Positions 1 through 6,038 of a stretch of DNA of 8,824 nucleotides are shown here, piece by piece. The notes beneath the pieces were generated by a model. It saw only the letters and a program-made list of their open reading frames with translations, was not told the DNA's origin and did no database searches. The DNA is from Patescibacteria group bacterium (GTDB lineage: Bacteria; Patescibacteriota; UBA1384; CAILIB01). The stretch is taken from the NCBI GenBank assembly GCA_022842085.1, contig JALHQF010000021.1, positions 1 to 8,824 on the forward strand, written 5' to 3'. The position numbers and the translations under genes are program-made. How positions within the stretch are numbered: the first letter of the stretch is position 1; each line of letters starts with the position of its first letter.

Positions 1-4
1 GGCA

Positions 5-559
5 TCATGCCGCAAGCAGCTCTTGGAGCTGGTTGAGGAGAACGTCATCATCGGGAACACGACCACTGAAGGTGAAAATCACCACAAACTGGCCTTCAAA
101 CTGCGGCGAGGCTCCAATGGCAAATGAGCCACCAACTACCTCCATGTGCCTTAGGAGTCTCTTTGCGAGCACCGCCAGATCGGGACATAAACGCTCAACG
201 ACAATCTCGTTTGCCGTGAGTGGCAGGCAGCTCCTATTCCCCTCATGGGCAACGGTATGGAGCACGCCGTCAATCATCTGGATGCTCAGAGACATGTCCA
301 CCCTCGTGGCTCCATGTACAAAGCAAGCTCGATGAGGTCGCTGTGGGCCCTCAATCTTTGCCAAGCTACCTTGGCAATCCATCACGAGCAGATCCGCATC
401 TTCCATCTGCAGACGCTCCACTACGGGCTGCAAAGAAGTGGTGTAATCAAGTCGCGCAAACAAGTCGGGGCCTCCACTTGCCAGAGGCAGAACGCAAGAA
501 CCAAGTACCAGATTGCTAAGCATCAGTATCCACCGCGTTCTAGCTACCAGAAGCTGCAC
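5..559 (-). CDS. Putative lipoprotein or exported protein of unknown function
   Basis: The protein is 184 residues long and I do not recognise its family. The N-terminus looks like an export signal: Arg residues at 7 and 9, a hydrophobic run at about 10-20, then Leu19-Gly20-Ser21-Cys22, which fits a loose lipobox with Cys22 as the lipidated residue. The mature part has four further cysteines (62, 80, 111, 125) that could form disulfides outside the membrane, and a hydrophobic stretch near 157-166 that looks more like a beta strand than a membrane helix. The start is GTG at 559. An in-frame TAG lies just upstream (574-572), so no longer reading is possible; ATG at codon 13 is an alternative that would lose part of the signal. 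It is transcribed divergently from the FemAB-like gene 20 bp away, so an envelope role is plausible but only inferred. That this is a gene is fairly secure; the function is unknown. Confidence 0.6.
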   Translation of the reverse strand: MQLLVARTRWILMLSNLVLGSCVLPLASGGPDLFARLDYTTSLQPVVERLQMEDADLLVMDCQGSLAKIEGPQRPHRACFVHGATRVDMSLSIQMIDGVLHTVAHEGNRSCLPLTANEIVVERLCPDLAVLAKRLLRHMEVVGGSFAIGASPQFEGQFVVIFTFSGRVPDDDVLLNQLQELLAA

Positions 560-579
560 TGCTGCGCTAGCCTAGGCAC
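560..579. promoter_or_regulatory. Divergent promoter with a shared symmetric -10 element
   Basis: The 20-bp gap between two divergent start codons contains GCTAGCCTAGGC at 566-577. On the plus strand TAGCCT (568-573) fits a TANNNT -10 hexamer and ends exactly 7 nt before the FemAB ATG, which would put +1 on the A of the start codon. On the minus strand TAGGCT (574-569) overlaps it almost completely and would start transcription near 562, three bases before the GTG at 559. No convincing -35 box is visible on either side. The assignment rests on spacing and symmetry, with no experimental data. Confidence 0.5.
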
Positions 580-1461
580 ATGTCGTTCCTGCAATCTTCC
601 GAGTGGGAGCAGTTCCTCGTCGCATATGGCACACCTACCCTGCGCACAGAGCAGGGCGTTTTGTGGCAGCGCCGATCCCTACCACGCGGTAACGGGTACT
701 GGTGGGCATCACGATTTTCGGTGAGTGAGACACTTCTGCTACCACAGCACACCGGCGACTGGTTTACTCGAGTTGAGCCAGAGCATGACACTGCACGTAT
801 TTCAGGGACGCTCCGGGCCACCACAGCTCAGCAGCCCCGCCAAACCGTCCTCATCGACCTCTATAAAGATCCTGAAGTAGGGTTTCACCAGAAGCACCGC
901 TACAATGCCAAGCTTGCCCAGAAACGCGGTGTTACCGTGAGCTGGCATGGCGTAGAAGCCATGCCGCGACTCCTTCACCTCTTACAGCGCACGAGTGAGC
1001 GTCAGGCCTTTCGTCTGCACCCGCCCCACTACTACCAAACTCTCGTCGAGGTACTTGCACCGCTTGGGGCTGCGAGTATAGGCATTGCTTCGCGGGGAGG
1101 TGAAGACCTTGCTGTGCTCCTGCTCATTCACCACCACGGCACCACAACGTACCTGCATGGTGGAAGCTCTGGGGAGGGCAAGCGCGATATGGCACCCCAC
1201 CTCTTGCAGCGAGAAGCCATGCGACGCGCCAAAGAAGCAGGCCACCATACCTACGATCTCTGGGGAACCCACGCCATACAACGGAACGGTGAGTGGGTTG
1301 CTGCAAACGACGCCGCCGCCGGTGTTACCCGTTTCAAACTCGGATTCGGCGGTACAGTGGTGGAGTACCCGGGCACCTTTGACATCGTGCATCGACCAGC
1401 TGTGTATGGCGCCTACGAGCTCTATCGCAAGTTCAACGATCGACGACGCGCGTTTCGATAG
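580..1461 (+). CDS. FemAB/FemX-like peptidoglycan bridge aminoacyltransferase
   Basis: This family takes an amino acid from an aminoacyl-tRNA and adds it to the stem peptide of a peptidoglycan precursor, on the cytoplasmic face of the membrane. The 293 residues match the family along their length. There is an N-terminal SSEWEQFL segment (6-13), then a LIDLYKDPE block with KHRYNAKLAQKRGV (about 91-118), the usual region of basic residues before the second GNAT fold. The C-terminal half has YLHGGSSGEGKRDMAPHLL (191-209), AMRRAKEAGHHTYDLWGTH (213-231) and GVTRFKLGFGGTVVEYPG (248-265), which is the typical acetyltransferase-like core ending. It is somewhat shorter than FemX of about 335 residues and shows no coiled-coil arm like FemA. 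The ATG at 580 has no Shine-Dalgarno sequence. The Mur ligase two genes downstream supports a cell-wall role. The amino acid transferred cannot be read from sequence. Confidence 0.88.
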   Translation: MSFLQSSEWEQFLVAYGTPTLRTEQGVLWQRRSLPRGNGYWWASRFSVSETLLLPQHTGDWFTRVEPEHDTARISGTLRATTAQQPRQTVLIDLYKDPEVGFHQKHRYNAKLAQKRGVTVSWHGVEAMPRLLHLLQRTSERQAFRLHPPHYYQTLVEVLAPLGAASIGIASRGGEDLAVLLLIHHHGTTTYLHGGSSGEGKRDMAPHLLQREAMRRAKEAGHHTYDLWGTHAIQRNGEWVAANDAAAGVTRFKLGFGGTVVEYPGTFDIVHRPAVYGAYELYRKFNDRRRAFR

Positions 1462-1463
1462 AG

Positions 1464-1491
1464 AAAACCGGCCATCACAGAGGATGGCCGG
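1464..1491 (-). terminator. Intrinsic terminator reading the minus strand
   Basis: A perfect 9-bp stem, CCGGCCATC (1468-1476) with GATGGCCGG (1483-1491), encloses a 6-nt loop. Read on the minus strand the stem is followed at once by TTTT (1467-1464) then CTC, giving the G+C-rich hairpin plus U-run of an intrinsic terminator. Read on the plus strand the hairpin is followed by GGGTT, with no U-run, so it is a weaker candidate for ending the FemAB transcript, although it could still protect its 3' end. It lies 12 bp past the stop codon of the small minus-strand gene. Confidence 0.72.
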
Positions 1492-1503
1492 GGGTTACTA
1501 CGC

Positions 1504-1632
1504 CTAAGGGCGGTGCTCACTTGGTACCGGAATCCGCACGGTCTCGAAACGCTCTGCAAGAGTCGCGTCATGCCTTCTCGTGAACGGGGTGCCAAGGTCC
1601 TCCTCATGCCAGACTATCGCTGCAGATGGCAC
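1504..1632 (-). CDS. Small protein of 42 residues, unknown function
   Basis: This is a short minus-strand reading frame starting at GTG 1632 and ending at TAG (1506-1504). The translation has natural-looking composition: VPSAAIVWHEEDLGTP at the start, TRRHDATLAERFETVRIPVP in the middle, and SEHRP at the end. It is rich in charged residues, has no membrane segment and no cysteine. Codon choice resembles the neighbouring genes. A strong minus-strand intrinsic terminator follows the stop after 12 bp, and a possible promoter (TTGCTA, 16 bp, TAGAGT) lies just upstream, so the unit looks complete. An in-frame TGA at 1650-1648 limits any upstream extension to five more codons. I do not recognise a family. 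It could instead be the remnant C-terminus of a decayed larger gene. Confidence 0.45.
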   Translation of the reverse strand: MPSAAIVWHEEDLGTPFTRRHDATLAERFETVRIPVPSEHRP

Positions 1633-1649
1633 GTATTGGAGATGCGCTC

Positions 1650-1677
1650 ACTCTAGCAGCCACCTGGAGCTTAGCAA
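1650..1677 (-). promoter_or_regulatory. Possible promoter of the 42-codon gene
   Basis: On the minus strand TTGCTA (1677-1672) and TAGAGT (1655-1650) are separated by 16 bp, matching the -35 and -10 consensus at four of six positions each. Transcription would begin near 1643, leaving about 11 nt before the GTG at 1632. It is back-to-back with the Mur ligase promoter. The match is moderate and could be chance. Confidence 0.3.
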
Positions 1678-1685
1678 GAGACCTG

Positions 1686-1698
1686 CTAGGCTAAGTGT
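1686..1698 (+). promoter_or_regulatory. Promoter of the Mur ligase-polA operon, predicted leaderless
   Basis: CTAGGCTAAG at 1686-1695 contains the hexamer TAGGCT (1687-1692), whose last base is 7 nt before the ATG at 1699, so +1 would fall on the A of the start codon. The motif aligns without gaps with CTAGCCTAGG at 567-576, which sits at the same distance (13 nt) before the FemAB start. There is no Shine-Dalgarno sequence and no good -35 box. Confidence 0.5.
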
Positions 1699-3081
1699 AT
1701 GGTTCGAAAGCTCCGTACAAACCTCAAGCGCCTCCTCAGTCAGCGAGCACGTAACCAGTACCACTGGCTCATGGCATGGAGCGCCGCGGCAAAGTACCGC
1801 TTCCCGGCACGAAGCCTTACCGTATTTGGTGTCACCGGCACCAAGGGCAAGACCACCACCACCCACATGCTTGCGAGCATCCTGGAGGAGGCGGGGTACC
1901 GTGTAGCGCTCATCAACGGCGTAGCCATCCGCATTGCCGGCGAAGAACAGCGCAACGAAACCCATAAGAGCACCCTTCACCCAGCCCAGCTACAGGCCTA
2001 CCTGCGCAAGGCGGTAGATACCGGTTGTGATGTGGCGGTAATCGAGGTAACAAGCATCGGCCTCGACCAACACCGCGTAGACCACGTGCCGTTTCGCTAT
2101 ACCGGCATCACCAACCTCACCCACGACCACCTTGACTACCATGGAACCATGGCACGCTACCGTGAGGCTAAATTAGCGCTCCTACGCTGGCCGCGCCTGC
2201 ATACCGCGGTGGTAAACATGGACGCTGAGCAGGGTGCCTGGTACCTCGATCGTGCCCGTGCTAAGCAGCGCTGGGCGGTTACCCTTGAGAAGCGTCTCAC
2301 TACCTCCGGAGCAGACCGGATCCTCACCGCAGAGCGAGTGCAGGCTGGCTCTACCGAATCAAGTGCAGTGTTGGTAGATGGGGACGAGCGCACCAAAATA
2401 TCCCTTGCGTTTCCTGGTCGCTTCTCGTTAGAAAACGCATTTGTAGCCGCTGGTATGGCACGGGCTCACGGTGTCGGCTGGGGCACCATCTCCGCCGGCC
2501 TCGCCAAGCTCAGCAGCGTACCCGGACGCGTTGAGCGCATTGCTGCCTCACGCAGAGGATTCACCGTGCTGGTGGACTACGCCCATACACCAGACAGCCT
2601 GGAACGTCTCTACAGCACTCTGCGCCCCGAAGTGCGCGGCAAGATGATCGCTGTTCTTGGCTCGTGTGGAGATCGGGATAAAACCAAGCGCCCAATCATG
2701 GGGGCTCTGGCAGCGCGCTTCTGCGACTTGGTATTTCTCACTGACGAAGAACCGTACCACGAGAATCCGGAGCAGATCCTCAAGGATATTGCCGAAGGCG
2801 TACCACGTGGCCGCGCCCTCTTCCGCCCTACCGCGCAAACCGTGCGCAAGACGACGAAAACCATCCTCAAAAAGTCTGACAGCGGTGAGGGTGATTGGTG
2901 GTGGCGTGTGGCCGATCGACGTAGCGCCATTAAGCAGGCACTCATGAAGGCAGGCATTGATGACCTCGTCGTACTCACTGGCCTTGGTGCGCAGACTAGC
3001 CGCATTGTTGGTGACGCCCAAGTACCATGGAACGATGCTGAGGTAGTACAGGAGCTCCTCACCGAGCTCGGGTACGTATGA
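1699..3081 (+). CDS. murE: MurE-like UDP-MurNAc-peptide ligase lacking the N-terminal domain
   Basis: Mur ligases use ATP to add an amino acid to the UDP-MurNAc peptide in the cytoplasm; MurE adds the third residue. The 460 residues hold the P-loop VTGTKGKTTTT (45-55), EVTSIGLDQHRV (116-127), TNLTHDHLDYHG (138-149) with the AK pair that supplies the carbamylated lysine (157-158), VPGRVERI (274-281), VDYAHTP (292-298) and GDRDKTKRPIMG (324-335), all in MurE order. The usual uridine-binding N-terminal domain of about 90 residues is missing. It is replaced by a basic stretch (3-18) and a short hydrophobic helix (21-31), a form I associate with Patescibacteria. Two DAP-recognition sites are changed: DNPR is EEPY (350-353), and the KGHE motif is LGAQ (429-432). 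The added amino acid is therefore uncertain and DAP is unlikely. MurT is an alternative, but the MurE motifs fit better. The ATG lacks a ribosome-binding site, and the stop overlaps polA. Confidence 0.85.
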   Translation: MVRKLRTNLKRLLSQRARNQYHWLMAWSAAAKYRFPARSLTVFGVTGTKGKTTTTHMLASILEEAGYRVALINGVAIRIAGEEQRNETHKSTLHPAQLQAYLRKAVDTGCDVAVIEVTSIGLDQHRVDHVPFRYTGITNLTHDHLDYHGTMARYREAKLALLRWPRLHTAVVNMDAEQGAWYLDRARAKQRWAVTLEKRLTTSGADRILTAERVQAGSTESSAVLVDGDERTKISLAFPGRFSLENAFVAAGMARAHGVGWGTISAGLAKLSSVPGRVERIAASRRGFTVLVDYAHTPDSLERLYSTLRPEVRGKMIAVLGSCGDRDKTKRPIMGALAARFCDLVFLTDEEPYHENPEQILKDIAEGVPRGRALFRPTAQTVRKTTKTILKKSDSGEGDWWWRVADRRSAIKQALMKAGIDDLVVLTGLGAQTSRIVGDAQVPWNDAEVVQELLTELGYV

Positions 3082-5228
3082 GCAAAAAGCAGCTCCTCTT
3101 AGTAGATGGCCATGCCCTCCTCTATCGCGCTTACCATGCGTTTCCACCGCTCACCTCGCCAAGCGGTGAGCCGACCGGAGCAGTGTTTGGTTTCTGGCGC
3201 ATCCTCACCACGCTCCTCAAGGATCGCCAGCCCAGTCACTTAGGCGTTGCATTTGATGTCAAAGATGAAACCACGTTCCGCAAGGAACAGTTTCCGGCGT
3301 ACAAGGCCACGCGTAGCCCCATGCCAGATGACCTTGCAGCGCAGATTGAGCTTGCCCACGAACTCGTAACACTCCTCGACTGCCCAATCTACGCCAAGGA
3401 GCGCTGGGAGGCAGACGATCTGCTCGGCACGATTGCAAAGCAGGCGGAGTCCGAGGGTTTTGAAGTGCTTATCCTCAGTCCAGACCGCGACCTCTGGCAG
3501 CTCGCAACAGAGCACATCCACCTCATCGTCCCAGGACTCCAGGGTAAGCGCGAGCTTGAAATCGCCGTAGATGACGTACCCGCTCACCTTGGCATTTCAG
3601 CGGGACAGGTTGTCGAGTACAAGGGGCTACGAGGTGACCCATCAGACAATCTGCCGGGTGTACCAGGAGTCGGCGAGGTGACCGCCAAAGAAATCCTCAG
3701 CCGCTTTGCGAACCTTGAGGAGCTCTACGAAGCACTCGAAGCTGGCACGGCTGGCCTCAAGCCTGCCGTGACCGCCAAGCTCATTGCAGCCAAAGAAGAT
3801 GCCTACCTCAGCCGCGAGCTTGCTACGATCCGCACTGATGCACCCGCCACCTTTGACGCAGCCCGTAGTCGCCTCGAAGTAGCCCATCCAGACCAGCTCG
3901 CCGCTCGCTTTGCTGACCTCGGCTTTAAGAGCCTGCTGCGAGATCTCCCCAAGGCCACTGCACTTGGCGCCCAGGTTGCGGCAGTTTTTGAAGAAGCCGG
4001 AGAGGCCCCAACAGTACAGGTAGATGCTCCGAGCTACCGTACCGACGAAGCCCTCGCCCCTATCCTGCGTGAAATGGAGCACTACGGCGTAATGATCGAT
4101 CGCTCCTACCTGCAGGGGCTTGAACGTACCTATGCTGAGGAAATCGCCGATCTCGCAGATGAGTTAAACAAGGCCGCTGGGCAACCGTTCAACCCGGACT
4201 CCCCCACCCAGGTTTCGCACATCCTCTACGAGGTACTTGGAGCACCTACAGCTGGCGTCAAGAAAACCCAGCGCGGCTACACTACCGATGCCGATGCCCT
4301 CGAAAAGCTCTCGCACATTCCCCTAGCAGGACGCTTGCTCAAGTACCGGGAGGTCACCAAGCTGCTATCTACCTACATCAAACCACTCCAGGAAGCAGCT
4401 GACGCACAGGATCGCATCCACACTTCCTACGCGCCAGACACGGCAACCGGACGCATTTCGAGTCGCAACCCAAACCTGCAAAACATCCCCGTACGCACCG
4501 AGCGCGGCCAGGCCGTACGGCGGGCTTTCATCGCCAGCCCAGGACACCAACTGGTTGCCGCAGACTATAGCCAGATTGAGCTACGCGTCGCCGCTGATCT
4601 TTCTGCTGATCCTGGCCTGATTGCCGCGTTTAAGGAGCATGCCGATTTCCACGAAGCCACAGCCCGGCGCATGGGTGTAGATCGGCGCACTGCCAAGGTA
4701 ATCAACTTCTCGATCTTGTACGGCAAGGGAGCCTTTGGCCTCTCACAGGACCTTGGCATTAGCGTTCCCGAGGCTAAGCAGTACCTGGAGACCTACTTCG
4801 CCACCTTTCCTAAGCTGCGCGCGTACCTGGATGAACAGGTGCACCTAGCTACTACGCAGGGATTTGTAGAAACGAAGTTTGGGCGACGCCGTAGCTTCCC
4901 CGAGCTCATGGGAAACGCTCCCTACGTACGTAAAGAGGCTGCCAAGCGCGAAGCCATGAACCTACCAATCCAAGGCACCGCAGCTGACATCATGAAACTC
5001 GCCATGGTTGCCCTTGCCCCACGCCTCACTCAAGTGCCGGGTGCCCACCTCATGCTCACCGTACACGATGAGCTGGTACTCGATGTTCCTGAGGTACAGG
5101 TTGCTACTACGGCAAAGCTCTTACAGGAGGTGATGGAGTCGGCCGTCACGCTCTCTGTGCCCGTGGAGGTTGAGGTAAAGCTTGGGAGCAACTGGCGCGA
5201 CCTCTCACCGGTTCAGCCAGGTGAGTGA
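3078..5228 (+). CDS. polA: DNA polymerase I without a 3'-5' exonuclease domain
   Basis: This enzyme fills gaps and removes RNA primers during replication and repair. At 716 residues it is much shorter than the E. coli (928) or Taq (832) proteins. Residues 1-290 are a complete 5'-3' nuclease with VDGHALLYR (9-17), EADD (111-114), SPDRD (134-138) and the helix-hairpin-helix region GDPSDNLPGVPGVG (186-199). Only a linker of about 35 residues follows before the polymerase core begins at about 325, so the proofreading domain is gone, not just inactive. The polymerase has ATGRISSRNPNLQNIP (456-471), motif A DYSQIELR (496-503), the O helix with Lys540, Phe544 and Tyr548 equivalent to E. coli K758, F762 and Y766, and motif C HDELVLDV (663-670). 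The stretch between FHEATARRMG and RRTAK is about nine residues shorter than in E. coli. ATGA overlap with the Mur ligase implies translational coupling. Confidence 0.95.
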   Translation: MSKKQLLLVDGHALLYRAYHAFPPLTSPSGEPTGAVFGFWRILTTLLKDRQPSHLGVAFDVKDETTFRKEQFPAYKATRSPMPDDLAAQIELAHELVTLLDCPIYAKERWEADDLLGTIAKQAESEGFEVLILSPDRDLWQLATEHIHLIVPGLQGKRELEIAVDDVPAHLGISAGQVVEYKGLRGDPSDNLPGVPGVGEVTAKEILSRFANLEELYEALEAGTAGLKPAVTAKLIAAKEDAYLSRELATIRTDAPATFDAARSRLEVAHPDQLAARFADLGFKSLLRDLPKATALGAQVAAVFEEAGEAPTVQVDAPSYRTDEALAPILREMEHYGVMIDRSYLQGLERTYAEEIADLADELNKAAGQPFNPDSPTQVSHILYEVLGAPTAGVKKTQRGYTTDADALEKLSHIPLAGRLLKYREVTKLLSTYIKPLQEAADAQDRIHTSYAPDTATGRISSRNPNLQNIPVRTERGQAVRRAFIASPGHQLVAADYSQIELRVAADLSADPGLIAAFKEHADFHEATARRMGVDRRTAKVINFSILYGKGAFGLSQDLGISVPEAKQYLETYFATFPKLRAYLDEQVHLATTQGFVETKFGRRRSFPELMGNAPYVRKEAAKREAMNLPIQGTAADIMKLAMVALAPRLTQVPGAHLMLTVHDELVLDVPEVQVATTAKLLQEVMESAVTLSVPVEVEVKLGSNWRDLSPVQPGE

Positions 5229-5621
5229 TAGTTGAAGCACCGAAGCAACCGCTGTCCAGAGGACATAGGGCATGAGGAGGCCACTTGCCAGCTTGCTGTG
5301 AGGCCATAGCGCAATGCACAGCCAGAAGGCACTGAGAAATACCAAGATCACTACAACCGTTGCGAGGACAAAGTTTCGTAGTCCAAACTGTACGGGGCTA
5401 AACAGCAGGTTTGTCCCTAGGGTAAGCCCAAGTGGTAAAAGGAGTGTTCGAGGCCAAGCGTGCCGCAGTGACTGGTAGAGTACAGCAGCAGATACGACAG
5501 CCAAAACTGGGTAGAGCACGCTCCACACGAGGCCGATAGTTGCCACCTCAGGCGTCCAGCTTGGTTTGATGAGGAGATCGTACCACTCGCGAAACGGGAG
5601 ACTACGGTCTGGGAGAGGCAT
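5205..5621 (-). CDS. tspO: TspO/MBR family membrane protein
   Basis: TspO proteins are five-helix membrane proteins that bind tetrapyrroles and related ligands; their bacterial roles are in stress response and porphyrin handling. The protein of 138 residues has the family's opening, WYDLLIKPSWTPE (13-25), then LVWSVLYPVLAVV (31-43). The middle block NLLFSPVQFGLRN (71-83) corresponds to the family's N..WS.lFFg....N segment. The closing MPYVLWTAVASVL (117-129) matches the conserved PYxxW ending. Five hydrophobic segments can be placed, at about 28-49, 58-76, 82-107, 110-122 and 123-136. I chose ATG 5621 over the in-frame GTG 5627 because a TACACT hexamer ends exactly 7 nt before the ATG and the family motif begins soon after. 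The 3' end overlaps polA by 24 bp in convergent orientation. Confidence 0.85.
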   Translation of the reverse strand: MPLPDRSLPFREWYDLLIKPSWTPEVATIGLVWSVLYPVLAVVSAAVLYQSLRHAWPRTLLLPLGLTLGTNLLFSPVQFGLRNFVLATVVVILVFLSAFWLCIALWPHSKLASGLLMPYVLWTAVASVLQLSLTWLNR

Positions 5622-5627
5622 TGGCAC

Positions 5628-5633
5628 AGTGTA
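5628..5633 (-). promoter_or_regulatory. -10 element of tspO, predicted leaderless
   Basis: TACACT (5633-5628 on the minus strand) ends 7 nt before the ATG at 5621, the same geometry as at the FemAB and Mur ligase genes, so the transcript should begin at the start codon. A weak -35 candidate, TTTCCC (5656-5651), lies 17 bp upstream. No Shine-Dalgarno sequence is present. Confidence 0.45.
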
Positions 5634-5674
5634 TCTGCTTGCTCTAACCTGGGAAAGCTGGTACGCTTCGCGGG

Positions 5675-5680
5675 TATTTT
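5675..5680 (+). promoter_or_regulatory. -10 element of rpsT
   Basis: TATTTT at 5675-5680 ends 10 nt before the rpsT ATG, placing +1 near 5687 with a leader of about 3 nt. The following TTTATTCTTC contains no Shine-Dalgarno sequence. An alternative hexamer, TATTCT at 5682-5687, is too close to the ATG to serve as its promoter. The A+T-rich stretch is unusual in this G+C-rich window. Confidence 0.4.
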
Positions 5681-5689
5681 TTATTCTTC

Positions 5690-6031
5690 ATGCCAGTAAC
5701 TCAATCTGCAAAGCGCGCCCTACGCATCTCGGTTCGTCGTCACATCGAGAACCTCCGTAGCAAGGCACTGTACAAGAAAGCTGTGAAGCTTGGTCGCAAG
5801 GCCATTGCTGAGGGTTCCGAAACTGCAACCGAACTCATGAGTAAGGCTCAGAGCGCTCTGGACACCGCAGCCAAGAACAACACGATCCACCGAAACAAGG
5901 CTTCCCGTCTCAAGAGCCGTATGGCCAAGGCGGCTGCCAAAGGTGGCGTAGCGACCGAGGCACCAGCTAAGAAGGCTGCGACAAAGAAGCCAGCCGCCAA
6001 GAAAGCCGCAACCAAGAAGGCAACAAAGTAG
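5690..6031 (+). CDS. rpsT: Small ribosomal subunit protein S20 (bS20) with histone-like tail
   Basis: bS20 binds 16S rRNA early in 30S assembly as a three-helix bundle. The family core spans residues 1-85: QSAKRALRISVRRHIENLR (5-23), then the closing helix with SALDTAAKNNTIHRNKASRL (55-74) and KSRMAKAA (75-82), the usual conserved end of S20. The typical length is near 87 residues; this one has 113. The extra C-terminal part (about 86-113) is almost only Ala, Lys, Thr and Pro, with the repeated unit KKAATKK (94-100 and 104-110), and resembles the tail of histone H1-like bacterial proteins. It probably adds disordered positive charge for RNA binding. The gene is alone on its transcript, between the tspO promoter and its own terminator. 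S20 is often autoregulated in other bacteria, but no leader exists here to host that. Confidence 0.93.
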   Translation: MPVTQSAKRALRISVRRHIENLRSKALYKKAVKLGRKAIAEGSETATELMSKAQSALDTAAKNNTIHRNKASRLKSRMAKAAAKGGVATEAPAKKAATKKPAAKKAATKKATK

Positions 6032-6038
6032 CCCCACC

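Noticed and set aside
245..724. Plus-strand open frame of 159 codons
   Set aside because: It lies antisense to the lipoprotein gene and overlaps the FemAB start in another frame; its translation is rich in Ser, Cys and His with no recognisable motif.
1501..1560. T-box-like pieces (GGCGG, GGTACCGG) in the 1462-1698 gap
   Set aside because: No ordered specifier stem, T-box bulge and antiterminator could be built, and the downstream gene appears leaderless; a small coding gene with terminator explains the region better.
1699..3081. MurT (partner of GatD) as the identity of the Mur ligase
   Set aside because: The sequence keeps MurE-style GDRDKTKRP, VPGRVERI and EVTSIGLDQHRV motifs, shows no MurT zinc-ribbon cysteines, and has no gatD beside it.
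2548..3147. Minus-strand open frame of 199 codons
   Set aside because: It is fully antisense to the Mur ligase and the polA start, both with clear motifs; long antisense frames are expected in G+C-rich coding sequence.
3642..4082. Minus-strand frame of 146 codons inside polA
   Set aside because: Antisense shadow of the 5'-3' nuclease region; no motif, promoter or terminator.
5622..5627. GTG 5627 as the tspO start
   Set aside because: It adds only two residues, and the -10 spacing points to ATG 5621, as in two other genes.
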